64,000 bases of DNA, from NCBI GenBank assembly GCA_013176395.1, contig JABMLP010000005.1, positions 1,178,001-1,242,000 of the forward strand, read 5' to 3'. The notes beneath the pieces are model-generated. The model was not told where the DNA came from. It did not search any database and saw only the letters and a program-made list of their open reading frames with translations. Of this stretch, positions 1 to 11,260 are shown piece after piece. Position 1 is the first letter of the stretch. Each line of letters opens with the position of its first letter. The position numbers were made by a program, and so were the translations under genes. Source of the DNA: Venturia oleaginea. Taxonomy: Eukaryota > Ascomycota > Dothideomycetes > Venturiales > Venturiaceae.

Positions 1-80
1 GAGGGAGTAAAGAGCTTGAGAGAACAGGCATCAGAAGGAGAAGAAAGTAAGAGAAGGCGGCACTCTGACACATTTCAAGC

Positions 81-1855
81 ATGGCAACACCGTCGAATCC
101 GGAAGCGCAAGAGGCGGGTAAATATATTGGACTTAGTTTGGCTATTGCTGGGACGCTGGCTATTGGTTTGTCTCTCCCTTCTAAATATACCTGACTCTTG
201 AAAGAACTTGGAGGGCTTGCGAGTTAACGTCAAGCTGGCGACTTTCCGTTCGCTCGAGGATTTGCCAGGTCGAGAATCCTGTGCTGGAGTGCTCGAAGAT
301 CCCCCAGGCTGGAAGATTGGCACACAAAAGGAGTTAGCAACTGTGGGAATATTACAGACGGCTAACGAGACACAGGATCAAGTTTTGTAATCACAAAGAA
401 AGGACTCAATGAGGCGAATGCGCGTCATGGCTTTGAGGGGGATGGATACTCGTATTTGAAGAGTGGCATGTGGTGGGCTGGCATTGTATTGAGTAAGTTC
501 CATCCTTCTTCTGCAGTTTGAGAGGCGATGGGAAAACAGGCTTCTCGTACAGTAGTATACTGACTGTCTACAGTGGTTGTCGGCGAACTGGCGAATTTTG
601 CTGCATACGCTTTTGCGCCGGCTATATTAGTTACACCGCTGGGGGCTCTGAGTGTTTTAATTGGGTACGTCTATACTCTATACTGAATCCGTGGAGCGAG
701 GACGTGGCTAATTGGGAGTGTTTTAGTGCCGTACTCGGTACATATTTTTTGGACGAGAAGCTGGGGATACTAGGTAAGATTGGGTGCGCGATATGTCTGA
801 TCGGCTCTGTTATTATCGTTCTACATGCTCCGCCAGATGAGGATGTTGAGACGATTGATGTGCTCTTGCATTATGCTATGCGTCCAGGTTCGTATAGTTC
901 CTTGATGCTTGAGATTGAGACTGAGAGCTGACTTGGATGACAGCCTTCATGTTTTACTGCTTCCTTGTTATCATTTTTGCCGTTATCATGATTTACAAGG
1001 TCGCTCCTAAGTACGGTCGCAAAAACCCACTTGTCTATATCTCCATCTGCAGTACTGTGGGTAGTGTTTCGATCATGGCGATCAAGGCATTCGGTATTGC
1101 GCTCAAACTCACGTTTGCTGGAAACAACCAATTCGGATATTACTCGACATACGTCTTCATGATTGTGGTTGTAGTCTGCATTCTCACGCAAATGAACTAC
1201 TTCAACAAAGCTCTTGCGCAATTTCCTACGGCTCTGTAAGACCTGTTTAACTCCCCTTGAACTCAAATGAAAATGCTAATCGAGCAACAGAGTCAATCCC
1301 CTTTACTACGTAACCTTCACCACCGCCACCCTCGTAGCCTCCTTCCTCCTCTTCCAAGGTTTCAACACCTCCGACGCCGTAAACACAATATCCCTCCTCT
1401 GCGGCTTCCTAGTCATATTTTCAGGCGTTTATCTCCTCAACCTCTCCCGCGAAGATCCCAACGGCACATCCATGCACGGCGGCAACCTCAATTACGATGA
1501 CGCTATCCCCACCGATCCTCTCACCGCTTTCGGCACAAGAAGAAGTATGCAAGCGAGAAGGAGCTCGGAAGCTGGATCAAGAGTGGGCAACCATTCCCGG
1601 CAATTAAGTTGGGGGAGTAGCCAGGGACGCAATTCGTTAGGAGATAGAACAGGCTTGTTAGCTGATGGATTTGGACTTGATGATCTGGCTGAGGATAGCG
1701 ATGGTGATGAAGGCAGGAAAAAGCAAGGAGATCTTGAGGAAGGTCTTGGTGGTCGACGAGATACATCTGCGATGTCGAGATTGAGTGGGAGTGGGAGACC
1801 AAGGCATAATGTTGAGCGGGAGAATGTGAGGCCAAACAAGAGTTCGGGATCATAG
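81..1855 (+). CDS. NIPA/DUF803 magnesium transporter, six exons
   Basis: Membrane protein of the NIPA (DUF803) family, which are thought to carry Mg2+ across membranes. I join exons 81-165, 376-492, 574-664, 727-887, 944-1235 and 1291-1855, giving 436 residues with every junction in phase. The N-terminus carries the family signature [16 protein letters not shown] followed by [10 protein letters not shown], then [28 protein letters not shown] and [10 protein letters not shown]. Hydrophobic helices run to about residue 320. The C-terminal tail of about 110 residues is hydrophilic, rich in Arg, Ser, Gly and Asp, and presumably cytosolic. The start is the first ATG in frame with the signature. 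Splice sites are canonical. The family assignment is strong; the transported ion is inferred from the family. Confidence 0.92.
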
Positions 1856-3013
1856 CCTTACCCACCTCGTTGGGATGGGCTTTCCTGCGCAGGTAATTGA
1901 GTCTGGGCTTTGGTATGAGAATATGAACGAACCGAGCGTTTGTACGGTCAAGACATTGATGGCGTTAGGGGACTGTAGGAATGCTCTACGCTTGAGCATT
2001 TCTTGCTTGCTTGCTTGCCTTTACGGTTTTTGGATATTGGATATATACGATGTGGATGATGATTATGCGGCCTGGGGCTGTAGGATTAGATACTTACACC
2101 TTTGTACTTGTATGGGAATGGCGGTATAAGATTATTTGGCGCTCACTCAATATCGACCCCACTCGGCATGACCCTGCGTGCCCTGCTACGTGGACAATAC
2201 CAACACGGTAAGCATGCAAGTCAAGGTGGGGGCAGTTTGCGACGAGCCATTGACTCCTGAGGCATGAGATTGAAGACTAGCTATGCGATGGACCGAGTGA
2301 AGGTCTTCACCTGTTTTAAACGCACTTGTGATTCAATCTCGTCAATGGCTCCTATCGCGTGTTTCACATTTGGGATATGTCGTTCTGGGACGCTTAACAC
2401 CTTTCTCGGTTGTCGTTGTTTCTATGATAGGGGACGGTTTAGGGGTATGAGATCTATAGTAGGTATTGTGTTTTTTCTTCCGAAGTGAAGAGGAGGTGAC
2501 GAGGTGTGCCGTAGAAGTTGCTTATTTACGGTTCTGGCCTCGGAGAACTAGAAATTCGAGGGATATCCTTCTTAAGATAGATGGCGGAGTTACTTGGGTA
2601 GTTGAAAAACTATGGACTACGTGTACTCTTTCTACTAAGTTTGGTTCATGAAAAAGCTATTTGATCTCGAGGTCGAGAAACGAGATTCTACAGCCTTGCA
2701 GCCGTTGGGGTCAACGAAGGGTTAGCGTCTATGAGAACTTGTTTTTGTTACCGTTTTACGAGATTTGTAGTTGCCGAAGAAATGGTTTTGACAGTGAATT
2801 GATGAAGTACCTAGATTTTGCATGGATGGGGAAAAGGAGGGTGCTGAACGACGATCGTAGAGGATATGATCTTAAATGGCGAGAGGGGACGTTTCAGGAG
2901 AAAAGAATGGAGATGATTTGAATGGACCTAGAACTATGCAATGAAGAAGTCATTGTATATAATATAACAAGTCCATCGGTTTTCTTTCTCTGAGCATTGG
3001 TTATGGAATAGAC
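1856..3013. other. intergenic, no gene seen
   Basis: About 1.15 kb between the 3' end of the transporter and the convergent DUF1993 gene. Open frames here are short and show no recognisable family. It probably holds the two 3' untranslated regions. Confidence 0.5.
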
Positions 3014-3604
3014 CTACACCTGTCCACCAATAAGGTAATCGCCCTTTCCAAGGGGTACACCCTTCAACCTCAAAATGTTGTAAACAGTCGAAATATGAAA
3101 GTAGAAATTTGGCAAAACATAGGTGGTAAGGTAGCCGAATCCAATCCACTGAGTCTCCTGCGTCGAAACCTTCACAGTAACTTCCTTCGTCTCGGCTCCT
3201 TTGAATTGCTCCTTCTTCACCCCTTGGATGATTTCCATCACAGCATTGATTCTCTCGTGCAGCGTTGCGAAGGTCTTCTGGCTGTCTTCGAAGCGAGTAT
3301 TTTCTATACCAGAGAGGCGAACTACAGCGTTCTTCGATGTGTTGCAAATGGTCCAGACTTGCCATTGGAAGGGGAGCATGTCTTCTGTTATACGTGATTC
3401 CATGATGTCTTTTTCCGCGATGTTGTTTTCTTTGGCGTACTTTTCGCCGAGGGTGAGGATGTGGCGGAGGACTGTTAGACCGCGAATGAGGGCAGGGACG
3501 CTGTAATCGTAGAGGTCAAGGGACGTGTTTGCCACTTCGTCCTTTGCGGCTTGGGATTGGGCCGCGAGGAATGGGTATGGTTCTAGCCAGTGGATGTGAG
3601 ACAT
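3014..3604 (-). CDS. DUF1993 family protein
   Basis: Single-exon protein of 196 residues, a normal length for the DUF1993 family (four-helix, DinB-like fold). It begins with MSHIHWLEPYPFLAAQ and has the helical YSVPALIRGLTVLRHILTLG segment, then LPFQWQVWTICNTSKNAV and, near the end, a conserved YVLPNFYFHISTVYNILR helix followed by GVPLGKGDYL. There is no signal peptide or membrane segment. The biochemical role of the family is unknown; DinB-like relatives include metal-binding proteins, but I see no clear metal triad. The gene converges on the upstream transporter. Confidence 0.85.
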   Translation of the reverse strand: MSHIHWLEPYPFLAAQSQAAKDEVANTSLDLYDYSVPALIRGLTVLRHILTLGEKYAKENNIAEKDIMESRITEDMLPFQWQVWTICNTSKNAVVRLSGIENTRFEDSQKTFATLHERINAVMEIIQGVKKEQFKGAETKEVTVKVSTQETQWIGFGYLTTYVLPNFYFHISTVYNILRLKGVPLGKGDYLIGGQV

Positions 3605-6445
3605 TATGAAGAGATGGTTGAGCTGATGTGAATTGTGGAGATGATTGGGCTGATGGGAGTGGTGAAGATGGTTGGAAGGGAGGACATATGGATGTATTTA
3701 TGGAAGCTGAAGACGATGGTGCCTTCATGGAATCTACCATTTTGACTAGTGAGGTGATGTTGTCAAGCTAGGGATTGGTAATCTCTACGCGGGAATATGG
3801 GAAGGGTATAATGCGGGTGGAATAGAAATGTCCGAGGATGGAGGCAATCTTGATGTTCGTGAGGGTTTGTAATCGATCCCGCTGATTTGAGTAAGTGGGT
3901 TGAACCCTCATCCAACCTTCCTTGCTCTTCACTTCGATGGTGGGAAGAACACCGAGTCAATACGACCTCGAGGAATAGATATGCGCATTTCAAAGCATCG
4001 TGCAAAGTGCCGCGGAGCGACAGCCATGTGCCTCGAAACGAATTGGTGTGAAGCACAGGCAGTCCAAAAGCTGAAGGAAGGCTGAAAACCTGGCATCTGT
4101 CGTGCTGGATTATAAATTAATTAGACACAAACTGCCTTTTGGCAAACTACACGGAAGCAAACTCAGATGCGTCAAGAAATTTCCATGAGAGTAGGCTTCA
4201 GAATACAGTTTATATATGCAGCCAAATCTCACTTTCTTATCTCACTATCTCAACCGAGCAAGAACCAATCACAGAGTAAAAGTATATTGGATAGATAGTG
4301 AGTCAGCACGGCAAATAAATTCGAATCGAAGTCTTTTGTTGCCTTGGCTTTGCTGAATAGATCGGCGCAAGCCCCGCTACACTCCACCTAGGAAGAAGAG
4401 TCGAGTAAAGAACTAGAGGTAGCATTTGTATACGGCCGTTGAGCGTCTTGTTTTCTGTACACCACTTAGTAAGACTGGATAGTGAGAGCGGACGTGAATA
4501 TTGTTCTTGATACGCTACTGAGTTGCAGCGCCACAGTATCCTGGGCAGTCATTTTCCATAAGCAGGACTGACTGACTGACTAACTAACTAATGACATGGA
4601 TGAATCCCAAGTCTTCTGGGTAGGAGACGTACTAAGTAGATATATTGAAGAACAGAGAGGTAGAGATACTGCGTAAGTGCTACGTTCAAAAGAAGCTCAT
4701 GAAATCATCAATATACAGTCATAGCCAAACTACACAACACCAAGCATGTGAATCTAGTGGTATGTGATAATCATTCGACTTGAAACCTCCGTATTGTGCT
4801 TTCGAGGTTAACGAGAACGAAAGAAAAAAGCAAGTTCCAACCAACTTGATTTCTCAGAGCCAAGACAGCCGCAGACCAGGTCCTTCATTCGATTTCAATA
4901 AGATCCTAATCAAATTCAGCGACTTCATATCACAAGATGGCAAGTTTATGGGGGTGTAGTCGACAGATTGAAGTTAAGCGACGGGTTTAAGCGGGAAAAT
5001 TTTTATACTTGGCTATCTTGGCTTGTTGTCGTTTATGCAGAAAGACGGACTTTCTTTTGAGAAATGATTGATTAACTGAGTGAGAACGCCCTCGATTCTG
5101 CTCTAAGCTAAGTTGATATAGTGCTTGAGAAAAGACGTAGACACTTGGCAGAAATTCGCAAGTCCTCTTCGATTTTATTATAAGCGTTAATCTGATCTAT
5201 GTACCCGCACTCTTAACGGCCGTGCTCAGATCCGTGCCGGTAATAAACATCAGAATCGAGATTTTATTTAGGTTAAAGGTATCAAAAGTTCTACGATAGT
5301 ACCCAAGCTACAGGCAGCTAGGCTACTATCGAAAAACGCCAAGTGTTTACGTTTTTTCTGCAAGAAAAATACATTGACGGCCAAGGGCTCGTATGGGACT
5401 GTTACGGAAGATATATTATTGCTGAAGGGGTAAGAATTAACTGATCTACGTGTTTCAGCAGGGCTCGTACAGCTTTTAGAATCTCACAAAGTTAGTACAT
5501 GGTTAGTCAAACAAATTAAAGAATGTTCACGTTGTTCGAACGTTGAGAGCATAATACATGGATACCCTCTGTACAGCTTACAATATGTTCGTAGATCTTT
5601 AAGTTGCCTAATATATTTTGTCCGTACTATTGGAAGATACGCTCTTCGACAAGAAAATGGCGATCAATAGCCTTCGTAGGTAGCTTGATAGTATATGTGT
5701 AGAGTATGCGTAAGGCGAGAATTATATCTCCCAGCTCTTCATCCCTCTGGCTACAATGCATATCTCTACCTTCTTCTTCGCTACAACTGTAGTGTAAGTA
5801 TAATCTGTTCCAATCCCTCCTCAAGACTCGATTTAATAACTCGTAGCTCCGGAATCGCATCCGCCCTAGAAGATAGGAGTGTTCAGGCTAAATACTACAA
5901 GGGTTGCTGCAATCCAAATAACAACCACGCTTGGAAGCCATATTCAACAGCTTTTTGCTGTAACGAAGTTAAGGGACTGATGAAAGATTGGCCGTCATAT
6001 AATCGTGTTGTTGTGGTTAGTCGATTGTTTCTAAGCTTTGAAGAGGGCTGACGGTTCTTAGTGCGAGATGCCGGTAGACAATGCGATTGCGCAGCACTAC
6101 GAGAATTGTTGCGTCGCCAGGGGCAGAGATCTTAAAACGCCTGATTGGAGAGGGTGCAACCCTCCTCCTCGCTGCACCGTACCAGGCTGCCCTCCTCCTT
6201 AGGTTCGGAGACGATAAGGGCTTGCTGAGGTGGTTGAGAGAGGCGATGACGGGAAGAAGGAGATGGCTTGGGAATGAGTGAGAAACTGAGATGGTCGTTC
6301 GACTTCGAACCTCGTTTGAACCTAACGCCTGCCAGTGGATGTAAGTCGATTGTTACAAAGGCATGATCTTACTGAGAAAGTAACAAAGTCCACAAATTCC
6401 ACAAATTCTACTTGCGCAATCTACAAAGGGTTCATATTATCCTTC
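3605..6445. other. AT-rich gene desert
   Basis: About 2.8 kb with no supportable gene. The stretch from 4,090 to 6,050 is visibly AT-rich, with many TATA, TAA and TTAA words and only short open frames. A small tetranucleotide run (TGAC/TAAC units) lies at about 4,566-4,592. This composition fits an old repeat decayed by C-to-T mutation, but I recognise no transposon protein in it. Confidence 0.5.
4566..4592. repeat. short tetranucleotide repeat
   Basis: A run of CTGA units passes into CTAA units, about six copies in all. It is a simple microsatellite in non-coding DNA. Confidence 0.7.
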
Positions 6446-7302
6446 TCAATCTCCACCCACACCCACCTTGTTTCCCAGAAATATCAAAACCGTATCCGCA
6501 ATCTCACCTAGATGCGTCTCCAACGCAAAGTGACCCGCTTCTTCGAGCAGGATCACTTCCGCATCCACAGCATCCTTCTTGAACCCTTCAACACCAGGCG
6601 GAATGAAACATGGATCTTCTTTCCCCCAAACTGCCAAAACCGGAACCTTTGACTCCCTCAACCATCTCTGCCAACCTGGATACAGTGGCGTATGACTGCG
6701 ATAATCGTAGAACAAGTCGAGCTGAACCTCCACGTTACCAGGCGTCTGCGCAATGTACTCGAAATCGACCGGCGCAATTTTGCCGCGTAAAGAAGACGTA
6801 ACACCATACGTATATCGATACGTCGTCGCTTTTAAATTGAGGTAATCCGCACGTAGCCATTCCCTCTCAGGCTCTCCATTTTCGGATTTCCAAAGCGCGA
6901 ATATAGGCGCCCAGAAATCCTGTCCAAAAACCTTGATCGTAGCAGTTCCCGTTCTGACTCACAATCCTCTCAATCTCGAAGCTTCCACTAGTGGCGAGAC
7001 AAAGGCCGACGGGGGCGCCGTGATCGAAAATATACATTGAGAATTTTGATAAGTTGAGAGCGGTGAGGAGGGATGATATCGTAGTGGCTAAGCTGTCAAA
7101 TGTATGTTTGTAGTCTTCTGGAACTTTCGTGTGACCATAACCTGGAAGGTCGGGAGCGAGAACGTGGTATTTTCGTGCGAGAAGGGGCATTAGGTTGCTG
7201 AATTGGACTGAGGAGGAGGATCGTTGGAGATGAGGGGGCGCCAATTTCTTGGTAAAAGATCGTGGTTGATGGAGAGACGGTAAGGGTGTGGTACCTTCTC
7301 AT
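6446..7302 (-). pseudogene. alpha/beta hydrolase pseudogene (epoxide hydrolase/dehalogenase-like)
   Basis: Remains of an alpha/beta hydrolase of the epoxide hydrolase/haloalkane dehalogenase group. Recognisable pieces in order are MRRYHTLTVSPSTTIFYQ, then LMPLLARKYHVLAPDLPGYGHT, the nucleophile region MYIFDHGAPVG (Asp nucleophile expected at the D of FDHGAP), VLAVWGKEDPCFIPPG, and the catalytic His in EEAGHFALETH. Two lesions break it. At about 7,205-7,219 the frame shifts just where the oxyanion HG(F)P motif should be; the motif is missing and the site is a run of TCC/CTC repeats, which suggests a slippage deletion. At 6,926-6,930 a five-base homopolymer (T on the coding strand) is one base too long. 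No intron can explain the first loss. Confidence 0.8.
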
Positions 7303-8026
7303 CTTTGCGGATGCGTTGATCTGTCGTTTCAAATATTGAATTGACGAGTCTAATAGCTAGCTTTATAGCAAGCCGTATGGTTTTGAATGCGCAAGGCTGA
7401 TCTTTTGAATGGGCGGTTAAGGGTCAGTTATCTGTTAGGTCGAGTGCTTACTTTGCTACTAATCCTGGGTTCGAATCGATTGCTAAGCTCTGAAAGCTGC
7501 AAGTCCGCGGGGTAAAGTCATTCCTCCAACTTTATGGCTCCACGGATGAATTGCCAATTTTGGGAAGACGAAAACATAGACTATGTCCTGGTATGGATTT
7601 GCCGGTGCCTTGCTAATCGACTGTACGAAAGCTCGAGGATGGGGGCTTACTCATGCTGCAATTCATCTGAGCTACGTGGCATGCAGGGTGATTCTCTCCT
7701 TCATGATCATGGTACGATAACAAGGAATTTCATACCGATGGACAACGATTCCATATTCATATATCGAATACTTGATAAATCGAACGCTAAATTTCTGCTA
7801 GAGGAAGTTTGAGGACTCGGAAGATCGCCTTCTCTCTGGATTCGAGGATTGTCCGATTCCATGGGCAGAAGCGGCCTTGCATCGACAAAGCCACTCTGTA
7901 ATGATTTCTCTGAAGCTAGAAGGGCCTGATCGATGATTAATTTCATCCACTGGAGCCAATTGTGAGTCACAACAGAGCTGGTAGGGGCGGATCAAAGCTA
8001 GACTACTTACCAGACGGTTAAAAGGT
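7303..8026. other. intergenic, no gene seen
   Basis: About 720 bases between two minus-strand hydrolase genes. The open frames are short and mutually overlapping and match no family. A stretch at about 7,463-7,474 looks like a tRNA T-loop, but no tRNA can be folded around it. Confidence 0.5.
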
Positions 8027-8977
8027 CTAGAAAATACTCCTCAAAAACCTCAACTGCACCGCGATAGTTTCCTCGAACCTCTCTCCAAACCAAAACCCAT
8101 TATGCCCCACGTCCCTTATAATATGCATCTCCTTCGGCTCCTTCGCCATCTCAAACATATCCTTCTGTTTCTCCGTCCCATGGACCCTATCATTCTCCGC
8201 AACCACAAAAAGTAATGGCCTAGGACTTACCCGATGGATATAAGCCTGCGGCGCAAAGCCAAGCAAATTGAAATTACTATTCGCCGTCACCAATTCTTCA
8301 TAATCAACACCCCTCCTAATTGTGTTCGGCCTTAACACGGAAAACGTCTTCATCCTGGAGAATAGCTACACATTTACCCGAGCGAAGCTCCTCAATGGAG
8401 GAAGGGCTAATCGGTAACATCATAGCTTTTCCCTCCTCCTTCATCATTTTTCTGTTTCCAAAAAGAAGGGGCATCATTGCTCGAGTCCCGGCTCCAACAT
8501 GTTCGCCTGACACAAATGCGGATTGGACGACCACGGCACAGATACGGTGGTCGATTGCGGCGGCGCAGATGGCGACGCCGCCGGACATGCCAGTTCCCCA
8601 AAAGACGATTTTGGACGGGTCGACGTCGGCAAGGAAAGCAGCGTAGTCGAAGGCGTCGCTGTAGTCGCGAGTTTGGAGAAGGGGATCTACTTCATTTCGG
8701 GGTGTTCCGGAGCTGGAGCCCCAATTTCTGTTGTCGTAGAGCAAGACCGAATAGCCTGCTTCTTGGAAACGTACGGCGAAGTCGGGGAGGAAATGTTCTT
8801 TTAGGGCGCCGAACTGGATTTAGTGTTAGAGTTAGTGAAGGCATTTGGATTGGAGATGCAATTTACACCGTGGGTCATTATGATGCATGGTGTTCGTGGG
8901 CCTGCGCTGTAGAACCATCCTCGTAATCTCAATCCATCAAATGTCGGGAACTCGATGTTAATCCGTGATCGAAGCAT
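8027..8977 (-). pseudogene. alpha/beta hydrolase with one frameshift
   Basis: Alpha/beta hydrolase of the S9/dienelactone-hydrolase-like type. Exon 1 (8977-8868, possibly to 8867) runs from MLRSRINIEFPTFDG to the oxyanion MTHG. An intron follows (GTAAAT donor, CCAG acceptor), and exon 2 starts at 8813 with FGALKEHFLPDF. The nucleophile elbow is GMSGG, the acid is in VVAENDRVHG and the His is in VGHNGFWFG, so all three catalytic residues are present. However, the frame changes between GKCVAILQDE and RRGVDYEELV (about 8,320-8,375). The only GT..AG pair there would be 23 bases and leads to a stop, so this is a true frameshift, either a recent mutation or a sequencing error. If repaired it would be about 300 residues. 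An alternative start lies at 9,019. Confidence 0.7.
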
Positions 8978-9604
8978 TTTGGTCTGTGACGTTTTGGCTT
9001 TCAAAGCCTTCTCGAGCAACGAATGAGAAACCTGAGATCTTGTCGAAGTACCTAAATCTTAGGTCAGCATCCCTTTTTTGGTCTCCAACAGAATGTCTTT
9101 TATGCACAGCACATGTCGCCCACACTCCACCAGTTGCACCAACAGGGCCAGAATCGTGAAGACGTTCTGCTCCGTTGTTCGGCATTGCGGTGTCAAACCG
9201 GCCTTTAAATCTCGTCACCTATTTAAAAATGAAGTAGAGTGCCATGTACGTGAAACTATGTTACAGCGAATACAACCCCGCCCAGCCATCGATTTATGGT
9301 TTCCTCATCAGTATACAAGAACAACTCACCCAGTTTTGTGTTGGCTGGAAAACTATGGATCGAGCCAATTGTGGGCTGTCCGCCTCCTCCGTCCGCATTT
9401 ATTTGTATACTAGGCATCGGCTGGATTAGCCGACGATTAGATTACAAGCTATTGCATCGCAGCTAACGTTGCTCCGCAGCATATCATTGTACTGGCTCGT
9501 TATAGTTGAGTTCTGCAGTCATCTCAGGCGCCATTAGTACATACGGCCTTGCGCATTGTGTCTCAAGAAAGACTTACCATGCTCACTCCTCCACCCAGTC
9601 ATTG
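8978..9604. other. intergenic, no gene seen
   Basis: About 600 bases between two minus-strand hydrolase genes. I see no conserved coding frame. It should contain the promoter of the frameshifted hydrolase and the 3' end of the esterase. Confidence 0.45.
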
Positions 9605-11260
9605 TTATACGCCAGGTGCCAGAGGAGAACCTGCCCCGGTCCTCCCCACCAACCCACTACATGGCGATTCAAGCTCCGTCACCCCAATACTCCCAATCAC
9701 CACATCCTGATGCCCAAATACAACCGCGTTGCCACCAGGCGTATAAGCATTCCACCCCTGCTCCTCCAAACCTTCCTGGGGATCGCTGATAAATGCGAGC
9801 CACAAATCCTGCATCTTCCCACTGACACTACTCTGAAATGCAGTGTTATTCCCTCTGAATTGGCCACTTGTTCCCATAATCAAGGGCACCTCCGAGGAAT
9901 GATACGCACCCATCCAGAGTCTCGGGCTCACGTTGGAGAAGTTGCCAGCGTAAAGGTATCGATACGTTTTCGCGCCCGCTTGATACCTCGATTTGGTCGT
10001 TTGATCCGCTGGACACAAGAACGTGCTCAACGTCCCCGCGTTCGCTTCTGTTTGATTTGGTCCCATAGTAGCTGGATCTTTGGGGTAGGGTATAAGCGCA
10101 ACGCCTTCATTCGTAGTCGTACCAATAATAGCTGGTAGACCCGAGAACTTCTTTTCCAGAGTTTGCATCGTGTGATTCGCGAATTTGGTTCTGTTATCCA
10201 CGACTGGGTTGAAACTTAGTTGAGTAGCGGTTCCGAGGGCGGATTCGAGGTCTGCTTGTGGAATTTGGCGGAGACAGGCCAATTGTTCAGCTGGATTGGT
10301 GGAACAATTGAAACGGGAGGCCACTGCTGTGAAGGAAGTGTGTGTTGGGTCGTTTGTCTCAATTGGGAGGAAGGTTGTTCCGGAGTTCATGATGAGAGAG
10401 CTGACGATTGGGTCATTTGCGTAGGCGTAATTGTAGAAATCGACGCTTGATGCACCTGCACTCTGGCCCCACATTGCGATTCGGGATACGTCGCCACCGA
10501 ATGAGGCAACATTGTCGCGTACCCTTCATCGAGGATGTTAGTATTCTTTGTTCTACGAAAGATGAGGGAGGACAGACCATTCGATGCCCAGCCTCTGGTC
10601 CAAGAAACCTAAATTTAGCTCGGACGAGTTCAAACCAGCTGCATTAGGAAATCCAAAGATATTGAGCCGATAACTGGTTCGAATGATCAGCGAAAAGGTC
10701 CTCAACTCCACCGCTCGATACAGCAGCTCAGGTCGGACTCACTTGATTCCAACAACAATGTGTTTTTGACTCCTCTGTACCCAATTGACTGGAACCTGAT
10801 ACTCAATATCCCCACCTCCAGTCTGGAATGCGCCTCCATAAATCCACACAATAACAGGCAGCTTCTTGCCGTTCTTGTTTTGTGCCTTCGCAGGCGCCCA
10901 GATATTCAACGTCAGGCAATCTTCACTCGTTCTGTTCGGGGTGATGTTGAATTGGGGCGCATCCACAGTATACACACTCTCGCTAGCAGAACTGTACTGC
11001 GGACAGCTTGGCCCAAACTTGGTCCCATCGATTGTTGCTCCATCTGCATGACGTTTTGGGATCGGTGGTAGCCATCGTTGAGAATTGATGGGTGGTTCGG
11101 CGAAAGGTACACCTAGGAATTGCGCTACATCAGGTGCTGTCTTGTCATCCATAAATCCATTGACTATTCCCACAGTCGTTTTCACTGAGAGGCTCGACAA
11201 AGCTGCTCTCGGGCTAGCGAGGGCGAGCCACAAAGGGAAAAATAAATCTTTGGGAAACAT
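9605..11260 (-). CDS. secreted type-B carboxylesterase/lipase, three exons
   Basis: Carboxylesterase of the cholinesterase-like (type B) family, which cleaves carboxylic esters outside the cell. Exons 11260-10743, 10673-10578 and 10523-9605 join in phase to 510 residues. A hydrophobic signal peptide (LFFPLWLALASPRAALS) starts the protein. Family signatures are VAQFLGVPFAEPP, EDCLTLNIWAPA, IVWIYGGAF (oxyanion GG), the nucleophile in GQSAGA, the acid region TTNEG and the His in AYHSSEVPLIMG. The second intron contains a perfect TACTAAC branch site. Several Asn-X-Ser/Thr sites agree with secretion. The last 25 residues (from ELESPCSG) are poorly conserved in look, so a further 3' intron is possible. 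The substrate cannot be read from sequence. Confidence 0.88.

Noticed and set aside
7440..7500. tRNA-like T-loop word near 7,463-7,474
   Set aside because: No A-box at the right distance and no cloverleaf or matching acceptor stem could be formed.
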